Positions 37,984 through 47,060 of a DNA stretch of 64,000 nt are shown here, one piece after another. The position numbers and the translations under genes were made by a program. The stretch is from Collimonas pratensis. Lineage in GTDB: Bacteria; Pseudomonadota; Gammaproteobacteria; Burkholderiales; Burkholderiaceae_D. Where the stretch lies: positions 682,001 through 746,000 of the forward strand of contig NZ_CP013234.1 of the NCBI RefSeq assembly GCF_001584185.1, read 5' to 3'. The notes beneath the pieces were generated by a model. The model made no database searches. It was given only the letters and a program-made list of their open reading frames with translations, and was not told the origin of the DNA. Each line of letters begins with the position of its first letter. Position 1 is the stretch's first letter.

Positions 37984-38754
37984 ATGGATCACAGCTTGAA
38001 AGATAAAGTCGTACTGATAGGCGGCGGCGCTAAAAATCTCGGCGGCCTGATTGCCCGCGATCTGGCCAAGGCGGGCGCCAAAGCCATCGTCGTCCATTAC
38101 AACAGCGATGCCACCGGAGCTGCCGCGGAAGAGACGGTGGCTGCGGTCAAGGCTGCCGGCGCCCAGGCGATTTCAGTGCAAGGCGACCTGACCCGTCCGG
38201 CCAATGTCGCCAAGCTGTTCGATGCCGGCATCGCCGCTTTCGGCGGTATCGACATCGCGATCAATACCACCGGCATGGTAATCAAGAAATTGATCGTCGA
38301 TGTGACAGAAGAAGACTATGACAGGATTTTCGACGTCAACTCAAAAGCCGCTTTCTTCTTCATGCAGGAAGCTGGCAAAAAATTGCGTGACGGCGGCAAG
38401 ATCTGCACGATCGTCAGTTCCCTGCTCGCAGCCTATACCGATTCATACGCCATCTATCCCGGCTCGAAAGCGCCGGTAGAGCATTACACGCGGGCGGCTT
38501 CGAAAGAGTTCGGCAGCCGCGGCATTTCCGTGACAGCAGTAGGCCCGGGACCGATGGAGACGCCGTTTTTCTATGGCCAGGAAACCGCGGATTCGGCGGC
38601 GTATAACAAGGCGGCTGCGGCATTGGGAAAATATTCCAAGACCGGACTGACGGATATCGAAGACATTTCTCCACTGGTCAAATTCCTGGTGACCGACGGC
38701 TGGTGGATTACCGGACAGACGATTTTCGCCAATGGCGGTTACACCACGCGCTAA
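37984..38754 (+). CDS. Short-chain dehydrogenase/reductase
   Basis: NAD(P)-dependent oxidoreductase of classical SDR size (256 residues). The active-site Tyr158-x3-Lys162 (YPGSK) and the upstream Ser in IVSSLLAAY are present. Two motifs are atypical: the cofactor loop reads IGGGAKNLGG (no Thr at the start of TGxxxGxG) and the NNAG motif is INTTG. NADP preference is suggested by the basic/small residues after beta-2 (HYNSD). ATG 37984 follows GGATAGAAA. The substrate is unknown; regulation is probably by the divergent LysR protein. Confidence 0.88.
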   Translation: MDHSLKDKVVLIGGGAKNLGGLIARDLAKAGAKAIVVHYNSDATGAAAEETVAAVKAAGAQAISVQGDLTRPANVAKLFDAGIAAFGGIDIAINTTGMVIKKLIVDVTEEDYDRIFDVNSKAAFFFMQEAGKKLRDGGKICTIVSSLLAAYTDSYAIYPGSKAPVEHYTRAASKEFGSRGISVTAVGPGPMETPFFYGQETADSAAYNKAAAALGKYSKTGLTDIEDISPLVKFLVTDGWWITGQTIFANGGYTTR

Positions 38755-38799
38755 GCGCTTACCGGGAGTGGCGGCAAGGTAACAGATGTCCGGATCAAG

Positions 38800-38827
38800 G
38801 CATGCCAGGCAGGCTAGCCTGGCATGC
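38800..38827. terminator. 11-bp perfect hairpin between SDR and TonB receptor genes
   Basis: GCATGCCAGGC (38800-38810) pairs with GCCTGGCATGC (38817-38827) around a six-base loop. It lies 45 bases after the SDR stop in the 228-bp gap between converging genes. There is no T-run, so the terminator role is tentative. Confidence 0.5.
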
Positions 38828-38982
38828 TGGTATTCGGCCATGGGGCGGCCATGCTGCGGCCTTGCAAGTATTTCAAGCAGAACAGTGCCTCGCCCGGGGC
38901 AGGCTAGACGCAATGATTGCAATCGGAAAATGCACGGCCCAAGCTGGCGGCTGCTGCGGAAGCGCTACCGCCATCCACATGA

Positions 38983-41673
38983 TTAAAAGAATTGATAGTT
39001 GGCACGCACGAAGAACGCGCGACCTATTGCGTCCCCATAGCGGGCATCGTAGCCATACTGGAAGTTATCGGTGACGTTGGATGCCGGCGGATCGGTATTG
39101 AACAGGTTCTTGATGCCCGCCGTCAGGGTCAGGTTCTTGAAACCGCTGTAGCTGCCAGATGCGTTGTAACGCGTATAGGACCCGACCTGGTGATTCCTGT
39201 AGCCCTCTGCCACCTGCGAGCCGTTCTGGTCGCGATAGCCGGTGGTGTGAACTTGCTGCAAGGCCACGCTCCACGGTCCGCGGCTCCAGTTGAAGGTGGC
39301 GGCATGGCGCCAGCGGAAAATCACCCCGCCGCCAGAATAGGCTGCGAGATTGTTGAGGTACTCGCCGCCGGCCTCGGTCTGGTAATCGTACTGGCTGACA
39401 TAAGTGCCGTCCAGCGACACGCCGAAATTGCCCCAAGCCGTCTTGGGCAGGCGCCAGGCAAAGCCCAGGTCGAAACCGGAAGTATGCACATTGCCGAGAT
39501 TGACGTTGGTATCGATGATGTGGCTGAGCGAACCGTCCGGATTGCGCACGAACTTGTCGGCGTACTTGACCGGATCGGCGAAGATCTCGCTCTCTGGAAT
39601 CACGGAAATTTGGTCCTTGATTTTGATATTCCAGTAATCGACGGAGGCCGTGATGTTCGGATGCGGTTCGATCACCATGCCGAGCGTGAAGGAATTGGAT
39701 TTTTCCGGCTGCAGGTTTTTATTACCTCCCTGCATCTTGAAAAACTGTTGCTTGCAATCGCGCGCGGGAATCCCGCCCGGCGCAACGTTGCCACCCGGGC
39801 ACAGCATTGGATCGTTGTATGGCGCCGCCGTATAAGTATTGGCATTCGGATTATTCAATTCGTACAGGCTGGGCGCGCGGAAGCCGGTGCTGTACGAGCT
39901 GCGGAACATGATTTCCTTGGCCGGCTGGAAACGCAGCGCGACCTTGGGATTGACGGTGCTGCCGACATCGCTGTAACCGTCGTAGCGCAAGGCCAGTTGC
40001 GCCTCCAGCGATTTGACGATGGGGACGTTGAGTTCGGTGAACAGGGCTTTGACGCTACGGCTGCCGGAGGCTGATTTGGAGTCTTGCGAGCCGGTGCTCT
40101 CGACCAGATCGGACAATGCATGATTGACGTTGAAGCTGGCTTGTTCCTTACGAAACTCACCGCCCAGCGCAAAGCCTAAAGGCCCAGCCGGCAACTGGAA
40201 CAGTTCGCGGCTGGCGGTGAAGTCCAGCGAAGTGACTTGTGTCTTGGCGTCCAGGTAAACGCCGCTCATCTGCGCCTGCTTCAAGTAATCGATGCCGGCG
40301 GCGCTTTGCGGGCCGAACGGATTGAGGATGCCGTTCAAGAATCCTTCGCGCACCATATTGCTGTTCAGGTAGCCGCCGACCAGCGCCTCGCTGGCCTTGC
40401 TCATGGCGTAAGACAGGCCGGTCTTGTAATCCCAGCCGGCCAGCGTGCCGTCCAGGCTGAACAGCAGGCGGTCGCTGCTATTTTTGGATTCGCCGACGCG
40501 CTGGCCGGCGTCCACCGAACGCCAGTTGAGCGACAGCGGGCCGCCGCTGGCGCTGCCAGGCGTAATGCCGTTGCCTGGGTAGTAAGGGCTGTTCGGATTG
40601 ATGACATAGTCGCTGCTGCTGCCGCTGCCATCGCCGGCAAAGACATCGCCGGCGATATTGGTTTTTACCTTGCTTTGCGCATGCAAGTATTCGACCGATG
40701 CCGTATTGTCGGCATCCAGTTTGAACTTGCCCTTGCCGATCACGGCGATTTCCTCTGTCTTCGGTACGATGCCGATCACCGCCTGGCTGTTATAGCGGCA
40801 GACCCCATCCTGGGTAAAAGCATAGGGCGGCCGGCAGCCCGAAGCAGAATAAGGATTGCCGGACTGGTCGGCGTTGATGTCGTAGTAGTTGGCGGGATGG
40901 GTATTGCCGCTGCCGGCATTCAGTCCCAGGCCGGGATTTTGTCCGCCCGGCGCGGCAAAGCTGCGATCGCTGGCCTTCACTGCGTTCTGACTGTGATAGT
41001 CGATCACGCCGAAAAAATTGTAGCGATCCTTGTCGAGGTCGCCGAAGCCGCCCGACAGGTTGAAGCGTTTTTCCGCGCCGCCGCTCTGTTGCGGCGCGAT
41101 GCCTTCGGCGCTCAGGTTGAGGCCGGTGTAAGAACGTTTGGTGATGAAGTTGATGACACCGCCGATGGCGTCGGTGCCGTAGATGGCGGAAGCGCCGTCG
41201 CGCAGGATTTCGACGCGGTCCAGCGCTGCTACCGGGATCACGTTCAGATTGACCGCGGAGCCGTCGAATGCGGCGTTGGCGAGACGGCGGCCGTTCAGCA
41301 GCACCAGTGTCTTGTTGGGCCCCAGGCCGCGCAAGTCGGCGGCGGCGCCGACGGTCCTGCCGGCGCCGACGTTGGCGGTGGTCGTGTAATTTGTCTGGTT
41401 GCCTGAGACATTCGATAGCACCTCGGCCGCGGTGGTCGATCCCAGCTTGACGAAATCGTCGGCCTTGATGATCGTGACCGGCAATGCGCCTTCCGCGACC
41501 AGGCGCTTGATCGACGAGCCGGTGATTTCCACACGCTGCATCTGCTGCGGCTCTTCCTCCTCCTTGTTCTCATCCTGTGCCTGCAATGGCTGGGCCAGCA
41601 GGCCCAGGCCGATGGCCACACTGCCTGACAACATCATGTGCAGCGGGTGCGGCGGTCTCCGTTCATTGATCAT
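38983..41673 (-). CDS. TonB-dependent outer membrane receptor
   Basis: Outer-membrane active importer of 896 residues. ATG 41673 follows a strong AGGAGGAG site; the signal peptide has the core MLSGSVAIGLGLLAQPLQAQ, then an acidic stretch ENKEEEEPQQ. The plug begins with VEITGSSIKRLVAEGALPV and contains LLNGRRLA, VEILRDGASAIYGTDAIGGVINFIT. The barrel ends in an aromatic residue (YQFF), as needed for BAM assembly. An ETGSRI-like N-terminus is common to receptors for plant and polymer-derived molecules. It is downstream of pcaCD on the same strand but 235 bases apart, so it may or may not be co-expressed. Confidence 0.92.
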   Translation of the reverse strand: MINERRPPHPLHMMLSGSVAIGLGLLAQPLQAQDENKEEEEPQQMQRVEITGSSIKRLVAEGALPVTIIKADDFVKLGSTTAAEVLSNVSGNQTNYTTTANVGAGRTVGAAADLRGLGPNKTLVLLNGRRLANAAFDGSAVNLNVIPVAALDRVEILRDGASAIYGTDAIGGVINFITKRSYTGLNLSAEGIAPQQSGGAEKRFNLSGGFGDLDKDRYNFFGVIDYHSQNAVKASDRSFAAPGGQNPGLGLNAGSGNTHPANYYDINADQSGNPYSASGCRPPYAFTQDGVCRYNSQAVIGIVPKTEEIAVIGKGKFKLDADNTASVEYLHAQSKVKTNIAGDVFAGDGSGSSSDYVINPNSPYYPGNGITPGSASGGPLSLNWRSVDAGQRVGESKNSSDRLLFSLDGTLAGWDYKTGLSYAMSKASEALVGGYLNSNMVREGFLNGILNPFGPQSAAGIDYLKQAQMSGVYLDAKTQVTSLDFTASRELFQLPAGPLGFALGGEFRKEQASFNVNHALSDLVESTGSQDSKSASGSRSVKALFTELNVPIVKSLEAQLALRYDGYSDVGSTVNPKVALRFQPAKEIMFRSSYSTGFRAPSLYELNNPNANTYTAAPYNDPMLCPGGNVAPGGIPARDCKQQFFKMQGGNKNLQPEKSNSFTLGMVIEPHPNITASVDYWNIKIKDQISVIPESEIFADPVKYADKFVRNPDGSLSHIIDTNVNLGNVHTSGFDLGFAWRLPKTAWGNFGVSLDGTYVSQYDYQTEAGGEYLNNLAAYSGGGVIFRWRHAATFNWSRGPWSVALQQVHTTGYRDQNGSQVAEGYRNHQVGSYTRYNASGSYSGFKNLTLTAGIKNLFNTDPPASNVTDNFQYGYDARYGDAIGRAFFVRANYQFF

Positions 41674-41908
41674 GGTCAAACTCCTCCTATGGATAGCGGA
41701 AAGCGATTCTTGTTGTGCTCTCTGGCGCGCAGGCCTTGGCGGATTCGACGGAATCATCGGAAGCCGGGCTGTCAGGGAGTGGGGGAAGTATTGCAATTTA
41801 GTGCTTTTATGGCAATAAATTCTGTGCAGTTAAGACAATGCTTACGGACGGATGAGGGGCACGAGAAGAGGGCAAGCTCTTCCCGCGTTGATGCGATAGA
41901 CGGTGATG

Positions 41909-43171
41909 CTACAGGGTCAGCAGGAATTCCTGGACGGCGCGGGCAAATGCTTGCGGCTGTTCGATTGCGCTCAGGTGCGACGCGTTCTTCAGCACCGTCA
42001 GGCGCGCTTGCGGAATTGCCTCAGCCAGCTTTTGCGCCATGGCCAGCGGCGTTCCCTGATCCAGTTCGCCGGCGATCACCAGTGTCGTTGCCGCAATTTG
42101 CGACAGGCGCGCGCTGGTATCTACCATGCCAACCGCGTGGCAGCAGCCGATATAGCCGCCGGCGTCAGTGGTGATCAGGCGCCGCCGGAAGCGTCTCACC
42201 GTGGCGCTGTACTCGGCGCGAAAGCGCTCATGGAAGTAGCGTCCCATCACCGCATCGGCAATCGCCTCGATGCCGTTGGTACGCACGGTTGCGATGCGTT
42301 GCTGCCAGGCGTCGCGTGCGGCTGCAGGATAGCCGGAGGTAGTGTTGGCGAGCGCCAGCCCGGCGACCAGAGATGGATGGCGCAGCGCCAGTTCCTGGCC
42401 CACCATGCCGCCCATCGACAAGCCGATCCATACTACCGGACCGGAATCGAGTTCGCGCAACAGCCTGGCGGCATCGTCGGCCAGCTCTGCCATGCTGTAC
42501 AAGCCTGCAGGCGCATCAGAGCTGCCGTGGCCGCGATGGTCGTAGGTGACGACGCGGCAGTCGGCGGCGAGCAGCTGTGCCAGTTCGTCCCACATCGTCA
42601 GGTCGCAGCCCAAAGCATGGCTGAGCACCACGGTATGGCGCGGCGCCTTGCCGTTGCGGGGTGCACGCAAGCTGTAATGCAGCGTCGGCTTGCTGCGGCC
42701 GGCGGCTTCTTTGCCTATGCCAGGATGGACAGTTTCCGCCGGCGCCAGCGGAGTGAGCACATAGCCTATCTGCTGGCCGACCTCACGCAGGATTTGCTGC
42801 GCATGCGCGAATGCGGTGTTGGCCGCCGGCACGCCGGCATAGATGGCTGACTGCATCAGCACCTCCTTCATCTCATCCGGCGTCAGGCGGGTCTCGGCAT
42901 CGCCCAGCAATGCAGCGCGCACATGCAATTCGAATTCTTCCCAGCGGCCGAGTGCGATGGTGGTTGCGAGCACGATCACGCGGCGGGTTTTGGCATCGAG
43001 TCCAGGGCGTCCCCAGATTTCATTCCACGCGAATCGCGAAATCAGATTCTGGAATTCCGCGTTGAAGCTGGTTGCATTGGCAACCGAACGGTTAACCCAG
43101 TCGTCGCCAAGAATGCGGCGGCGATTCTGCATGCCGCGTTCGAAGTCATGGTCAAGCGGATCGTAGCTCAT
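41909..43171 (-). CDS. Fused 4-carboxymuconolactone decarboxylase / 3-oxoadipate enol-lactonase (PcaCD)
   Basis: Bifunctional enzyme of 420 residues for two consecutive steps of the protocatechuate branch. Residues 1-135 are a PcaC-type decarboxylase (RFAWNEIWGRPGLDAKTRR, GRWEEFELHVRAAL). Residues ~160-420 are a PcaD-type alpha/beta hydrolase with nucleophile Ser252 in GLSMGG, an acid in GELDQGTP and a His in NASHLSAIE. In actinobacterial PcaL the two domains are in the opposite order. It lies downstream of pcaB in the pcaH-pcaG-pcaB-pcaCD series, with a 55-base gap. Confidence 0.93.
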   Translation of the reverse strand: MSYDPLDHDFERGMQNRRRILGDDWVNRSVANATSFNAEFQNLISRFAWNEIWGRPGLDAKTRRVIVLATTIALGRWEEFELHVRAALLGDAETRLTPDEMKEVLMQSAIYAGVPAANTAFAHAQQILREVGQQIGYVLTPLAPAETVHPGIGKEAAGRSKPTLHYSLRAPRNGKAPRHTVVLSHALGCDLTMWDELAQLLAADCRVVTYDHRGHGSSDAPAGLYSMAELADDAARLLRELDSGPVVWIGLSMGGMVGQELALRHPSLVAGLALANTTSGYPAAARDAWQQRIATVRTNGIEAIADAVMGRYFHERFRAEYSATVRRFRRRLITTDAGGYIGCCHAVGMVDTSARLSQIAATTLVIAGELDQGTPLAMAQKLAEAIPQARLTVLKNASHLSAIEQPQAFARAVQEFLLTL

Positions 43172-43226
43172 TTGTTATTCACGCATTCATGTCTAAAGTT
43201 GTGATTGCGGATGCCATGCTGCGGCT

Positions 43227-44618
43227 TCAGGCCGCTGCAGTCGGCGGCTGCATGGCGTTCATCATGGCCAGCAAGATTTGCAACTGCCTGTGCGCAAGGG
43301 CTTCTGCCGGTGCAGTCGCCGCAACCGGATCGAACTGCGCCAGCAATTGCGCGAGGTCGATTTTTTCACGCAAACGGGCATCGGCTTCTACCGCATCGGT
43401 CACCACCTCAGCCAGTTGCTTGCTGTTGGCGACGGCCTGTTGCGTCAATTTCTCCATCAAGCCGTGCGCCTGCGGCCGGCCAATTGCGCCGGCCAGGTGG
43501 GTCGACACGGCTTCCGCGAATACTAGTCCTTGCAGTGCATCGATATTGCGGCGCATCCGCGCGCTATCGACGTGCAGTCCTGCGATCGCATCGACCAATG
43601 CGGTCAGTGCGCCATGCGCGCTTAGAAACAGCCCAGGCCATTCCGCCAATTCGGCTTGCCAGTTGCCTAGTCCGCGTTCATGTTGCTGGCCCATCACGGC
43701 CAGCAGCGCCGCGGCGTGCTGCGGTGTGCGTGCCGCAGCGGCCAGTGCGATCATGGCCGATACCGGATTGCGCTTGTGCGGCATCGCTGACGAACCTCCG
43801 CGGCCATGGCCGGATGGTTCCGCCAGCTCGGCGATTTCACCTTGCGCCAGCAGGCTGAGATCGGTCGCGATCTTGCCGAGGCTGCCGACCAGGACCGCGA
43901 CTTCCAGGCCGAGCCGCACCCATTCGTCGCGCTGGGTATGCCAGGCGGCGTCGGCGACAGCCAGTCCCAGATCATCTGCCATGCGATGCGCTACCGCTGT
44001 GCCTTTGTTTCCCATCACTGCCAGGGTGCCGACCGCGCCACCGAGCTGCAATTGCAGCGCGCGTTGTGCGGTTTCGCGCAGCTGCAGGCGGGCGCGCACC
44101 AGCGGCGCTGCCCAGCCGGCCAGCTTGAAGCCGAAGCTGGACACCTGGGCCGGCTGCATCAAGGTGCGCGCCAGTATCGGCGTCGCCAGATGCTGCTCTG
44201 CCAGATCCAGCAAACTCTCGATCAGCGTCTGCAAGCCGGCATCGATCAGTGCCAGCGCAGCGCGGGTGACCAGCACCATCGCGGTGTCGAGGACATCTTG
44301 GCTGGTGCTGCCCCAGTGAACATGCGTTGCCGATTCCTGGCTGTACAACGCCACGGTCTTGGTCAATTCTTTCACCAGCGGAATCGCCAGGCTGCCAGCT
44401 CGGCGGCCGGCATGCACTATCGCCGGAATGTCGTATAGCTGGGCGTTGCAGACGCTGGCGATGGCTTTTGCGGCGGCGCTCGGAATGATGCCTTCGGCTG
44501 CCTGGGCGCGTGCCAGCGCTTCCTCGAAGCGGAACATTGCCTGCACCACGGCGCTATCGTCGAACACCGCGATCATCTCTTGGGTGGTGAGAAAACTGTC
44601 AAATAGGGAAACGCTCAC
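43227..44618 (-). CDS. pcaB: 3-carboxy-cis,cis-muconate cycloisomerase
   Basis: Fumarase/aspartase-superfamily enzyme that lactonises 3-carboxy-cis,cis-muconate to 4-carboxymuconolactone. It has 463 residues. The start is GTG 44618 (SVSLFDSFL) with GGAG eight bases upstream; the frame continues upstream without family sequence. The signature loop GSSAMPHKRNP and the substrate motif GSTSQDVLDTA are present. It lies between pcaG and pcaCD. It lacks the longer C-terminus of some Pseudomonas CMLEs, but the length is in the family range. Confidence 0.95.
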   Translation of the reverse strand: MSVSLFDSFLTTQEMIAVFDDSAVVQAMFRFEEALARAQAAEGIIPSAAAKAIASVCNAQLYDIPAIVHAGRRAGSLAIPLVKELTKTVALYSQESATHVHWGSTSQDVLDTAMVLVTRAALALIDAGLQTLIESLLDLAEQHLATPILARTLMQPAQVSSFGFKLAGWAAPLVRARLQLRETAQRALQLQLGGAVGTLAVMGNKGTAVAHRMADDLGLAVADAAWHTQRDEWVRLGLEVAVLVGSLGKIATDLSLLAQGEIAELAEPSGHGRGGSSAMPHKRNPVSAMIALAAAARTPQHAAALLAVMGQQHERGLGNWQAELAEWPGLFLSAHGALTALVDAIAGLHVDSARMRRNIDALQGLVFAEAVSTHLAGAIGRPQAHGLMEKLTQQAVANSKQLAEVVTDAVEADARLREKIDLAQLLAQFDPVAATAPAEALAHRQLQILLAMMNAMQPPTAAA

Positions 44619-44683
44619 TGCTGCTCCGTTCAGTTGGTTGTGACAGATTCGTGCGACAGATGAGGCATGACACGACACTAGGT

Positions 44684-45202
44684 TTAAGCGTAGTCGAAAA
44701 ATACGGTTTCCTTGTCGCTCTGCATCCAGATATCCCAATGGTATTGCGCGTTGCCCAGCTTGCGGGCGATCAGCGTTGCGCGCCGCTCGGCGGGGACCTG
44801 CGCGAGGATCTCGGATTGCGCCAGACCGCTGTCGTCTTCCAGGAAGACGGCGGTGAACTGATGCTTGACCAGGCCGCGCGCAAAGATTGTTGCAAACAGC
44901 ACCGGCTTGCCGGCGGCGGCAGGCGTCGGCAACGAGACTTCGATACAGAAGGCGCCGTCGTCGTTGCTGGGGACGCGCCGGAAGCCGGGGATCGGCTGTG
45001 CGGATTCGGCCGCGACTGCATCCGGCAGCCAGGCTTCGATCCAGCCGTCGTTGATCGGAGTGCCGTTGCCGTCGCGGATCACGCCGCTGATGGTGACGGT
45101 TGGGACGTTGCTGGCCAGTGCGTTGCTGGCATCGACGCCCCAGCGCCAGGCTTCATGCGGGAATGGGCCGATAGTCTGTGAAGTCGTGATGTTGGAAGCC
45201 AT
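44684..45202 (-). CDS. pcaG: Protocatechuate 3,4-dioxygenase alpha subunit
   Basis: Non-catalytic partner subunit of the intradiol ring-cleaving dioxygenase, 172 residues. The intradiol dioxygenase fold is seen (TSQTIGPFPHEAWRWG start, then ISGVIRDGNGTPINDGWIEAWL, and GAFCIEVSLPTP), without the full Tyr/His iron set of the beta subunit, as expected. ATG 45202 follows a GGAGAAACG site. It lies 25 bases after pcaH. Together they form the (alpha-beta) protocatechuate dioxygenase. Confidence 0.95.
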   Translation of the reverse strand: MASNITTSQTIGPFPHEAWRWGVDASNALASNVPTVTISGVIRDGNGTPINDGWIEAWLPDAVAAESAQPIPGFRRVPSNDDGAFCIEVSLPTPAAAGKPVLFATIFARGLVKHQFTAVFLEDDSGLAQSEILAQVPAERRATLIARKLGNAQYHWDIWMQSDKETVFFDYA

Positions 45203-45227
45203 GTCGTTTCTCCGTTTGAAGACCAAT

Positions 45228-45920
45228 TTAAAGGCCCATTGGCGTGGCGTCGCGGCCGCGCAGCACGATGTCGAACTCATAGCCCAGCATCTTGTCATCG
45301 ACTGTCTGTTCCAGGCTGAAGCGGGCGATCAGCCGTTGTCGGGCTGCGAGATCGGGGATGCTTTGAAAGATCGGATCGTGGTCGAACAGCGGGTCGCTCG
45401 GAAAATACATTTGTGTGACCAGGCGTTGCGCGTAGACGCTGCCGAACAGTGAGAAATGAATATGCGCCGGACGCCACGCCTTGTGGTGATTGCCCCAGGG
45501 ATAAGGGCCGGGTTTGATCGTGACAAAACGATAGCCGCCGTCGTCGTCGGTCAGCATTTTTCCGAAGCCGTAGAAGTTCGGGTCGAGCGGCGCGTCATGC
45601 TGGTCGCGCTTGTGCCAATAGCGGCCGGCCGAGTTGCATTGCCAGACTTCGAGCAGCGAATTGCGCACCGGCTTGCCGTCTTCATCGAGGACACGCCCGG
45701 TGATGACGATCTTTTCTCCGAGCGGCTCGCCCTGGCCGTGCCTGGTCAGGTCGGTATCGTGCGGCAGGATCAGGCTGAGCGAGACGGCAATGTTGGCTTG
45801 CACAGGCTCGGCGGCGCGTATGCGCAACGGCTCCTGGGTCGGGCCGCGTTTGGCGGTGGAGGCATACGGTGGATAAACCAGGGTGGGGTAGATGCCGGTT
45901 TCTACGGAGTCGAATCTCAC
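45228..45920 (-). CDS. pcaH: Protocatechuate 3,4-dioxygenase beta subunit
   Basis: Iron(III) catalytic subunit that opens protocatechuate to 3-carboxy-cis,cis-muconate, 230 residues. Iron ligands of the family can be placed: Tyr in GRYWHKRDQHD, Tyr in GPYPWGNHHKAWRPAHIHF, and the two His of the same motif. The start is probably GTG 45918-45920, preceded by AAGGA; the frame runs on but the extra residues are unrelated to PcaH. It is first gene of pcaHG-B-CD and divergent from an IclR-type regulator gene (254-bp gap) with an operator-like palindrome. Confidence 0.95.
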   Translation of the reverse strand: MRFDSVETGIYPTLVYPPYASTAKRGPTQEPLRIRAAEPVQANIAVSLSLILPHDTDLTRHGQGEPLGEKIVITGRVLDEDGKPVRNSLLEVWQCNSAGRYWHKRDQHDAPLDPNFYGFGKMLTDDDGGYRFVTIKPGPYPWGNHHKAWRPAHIHFSLFGSVYAQRLVTQMYFPSDPLFDHDPIFQSIPDLAARQRLIARFSLEQTVDDKMLGYEFDIVLRGRDATPMGL

Positions 45921-46134
45921 GTCAGTGTTCCTTGTCTGTTGGGTGGCGCGTTGTGCAATGCAATTTTTCACATTGTCTTTTATCGTCTTGCATCAACTGG
46001 GAAAATTGGCGTCCCCGGCGATCAATGAAAGTTGTGCGAATGCCGCGCAGGCGAGCAATTTTTCGATAGAGCGATTGCATGATAGGTCTCGCCAATTTGC
46101 TCAACAAGACGCTTTTGTGCTGTAGTATCCGGAT

Positions 46135-46153
46135 ATCGCCCATATTGTGCGAT
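46135..46153. promoter_or_regulatory. 19-bp inverted repeat ATCGC-N9-GCGAT upstream of the pca IclR gene
   Basis: The site reads ATCGCCCATATTGTGCGAT and extends outward as ATATCGC/GCGATAT (46133-46155). It ends 21 bases before the IclR start and lies in the region shared with pcaH. The same 19-bp design (15 identical bases) is found at 47871-47889 before the second IclR gene. It is probably an operator for one or both IclR proteins. Confidence 0.7.
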
Positions 46154-46174
46154 ATGCGCCCAAAAAGAGATGTA

Positions 46175-47011
46175 ATGTCTGAAAAATCAAAAAAACAACA
46201 TACGGAACAGGGTGTTGAACCGGCTGCGCCCGCCGTTTCCGCGTCCGGGGAAGTGGGACCGTTGAAGCGGGATCTGGTTGCCGGCCTGGAAAAAGGTTTG
46301 CAGGTCATCGAAGCCTTCGACCAGGAGCGCTCGCGGCTGACGATCAGCGAGGTGGCGCAGCGCGCCAATCTGACGCGCGCCGCTGCCAGGCGCTATCTGC
46401 TCACACTGACCCATCTGGGCTATGTGCGGCATGAACAGAAGGTGTTTTCGCTGACGCCCAAGGTATTGCGGCTGGGCCAGTCCTATCTGCATTCGGCGCG
46501 CTTGCCGCGCATCGTCCAGCCCATGCTTTATCGCCTGGCTTACTCGCTGGAAGAGGCGGCATCGGCCGGCGTGCTGGATCACGACGACCTGGTTTGCGTG
46601 GCCGCCGTCAGCGCCGGTCGCGTAGTATCGTCGACACTGCAGCCGGGAACCCGGGTGCCGGCGTTTTGCACAGCCAACGGCCGTGTATTGCTGGCCAGCC
46701 TGCCGCAGCAGCAGGTTGAGGAAATGCTGGCGCGGCTGCCGCTGGAGCCGATCACCGAGCACACCATCGTCAGCAAGGAGCGGTTATTGCTGGAAATTGC
46801 GCGGACCCGGGCCCAGGGTTATGCGGTGGTGGATCAGGAGCTAGAACTGGGCCTGCGGACGATCGCCGTGCCGCTCAAGAATTTTCGTGGGCTCACGGTT
46901 GCCGCGATGAACGTCAGCGTGCACGCTGCGCGCATACCGGTCGAGGATATCGTCGAGCGTTGCCTGCCGGCGTTGCTGAAAGCGCAGGTTGAACTGAGCG
47001 CATTACTGTAA
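46175..47011 (+). CDS. IclR-family transcriptional regulator (PcaR/PobR-type)
   Basis: Regulator of 278 residues. The first ~35 residues (MSEKSKKQHTEQGVEP) are a polar tail. The winged helix follows (LTISEVAQRANLTRAAARRYLLTLTHLGYV), then the IclR effector domain (PGTRVPAFCTANGRVLLASLP, DQELELGLRTIAVPLKNFRG). The start chosen is ATG 46175; ATG 46154 is possible but would overlap the palindrome. It is divergent from pcaHGB-CD and so is probably their activator or repressor, as PcaR/PcaU in Pseudomonas and Acinetobacter. It is clearly a paralogue of the next gene. Confidence 0.9.
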   Translation: MSEKSKKQHTEQGVEPAAPAVSASGEVGPLKRDLVAGLEKGLQVIEAFDQERSRLTISEVAQRANLTRAAARRYLLTLTHLGYVRHEQKVFSLTPKVLRLGQSYLHSARLPRIVQPMLYRLAYSLEEAASAGVLDHDDLVCVAAVSAGRVVSSTLQPGTRVPAFCTANGRVLLASLPQQQVEEMLARLPLEPITEHTIVSKERLLLEIARTRAQGYAVVDQELELGLRTIAVPLKNFRGLTVAAMNVSVHAARIPVEDIVERCLPALLKAQVELSALL

Positions 47012-47060
47012 TTCTCTGTTGCTTGATTTTCAGGTAGGGCGGCGACCGATTTTGCGCCGA

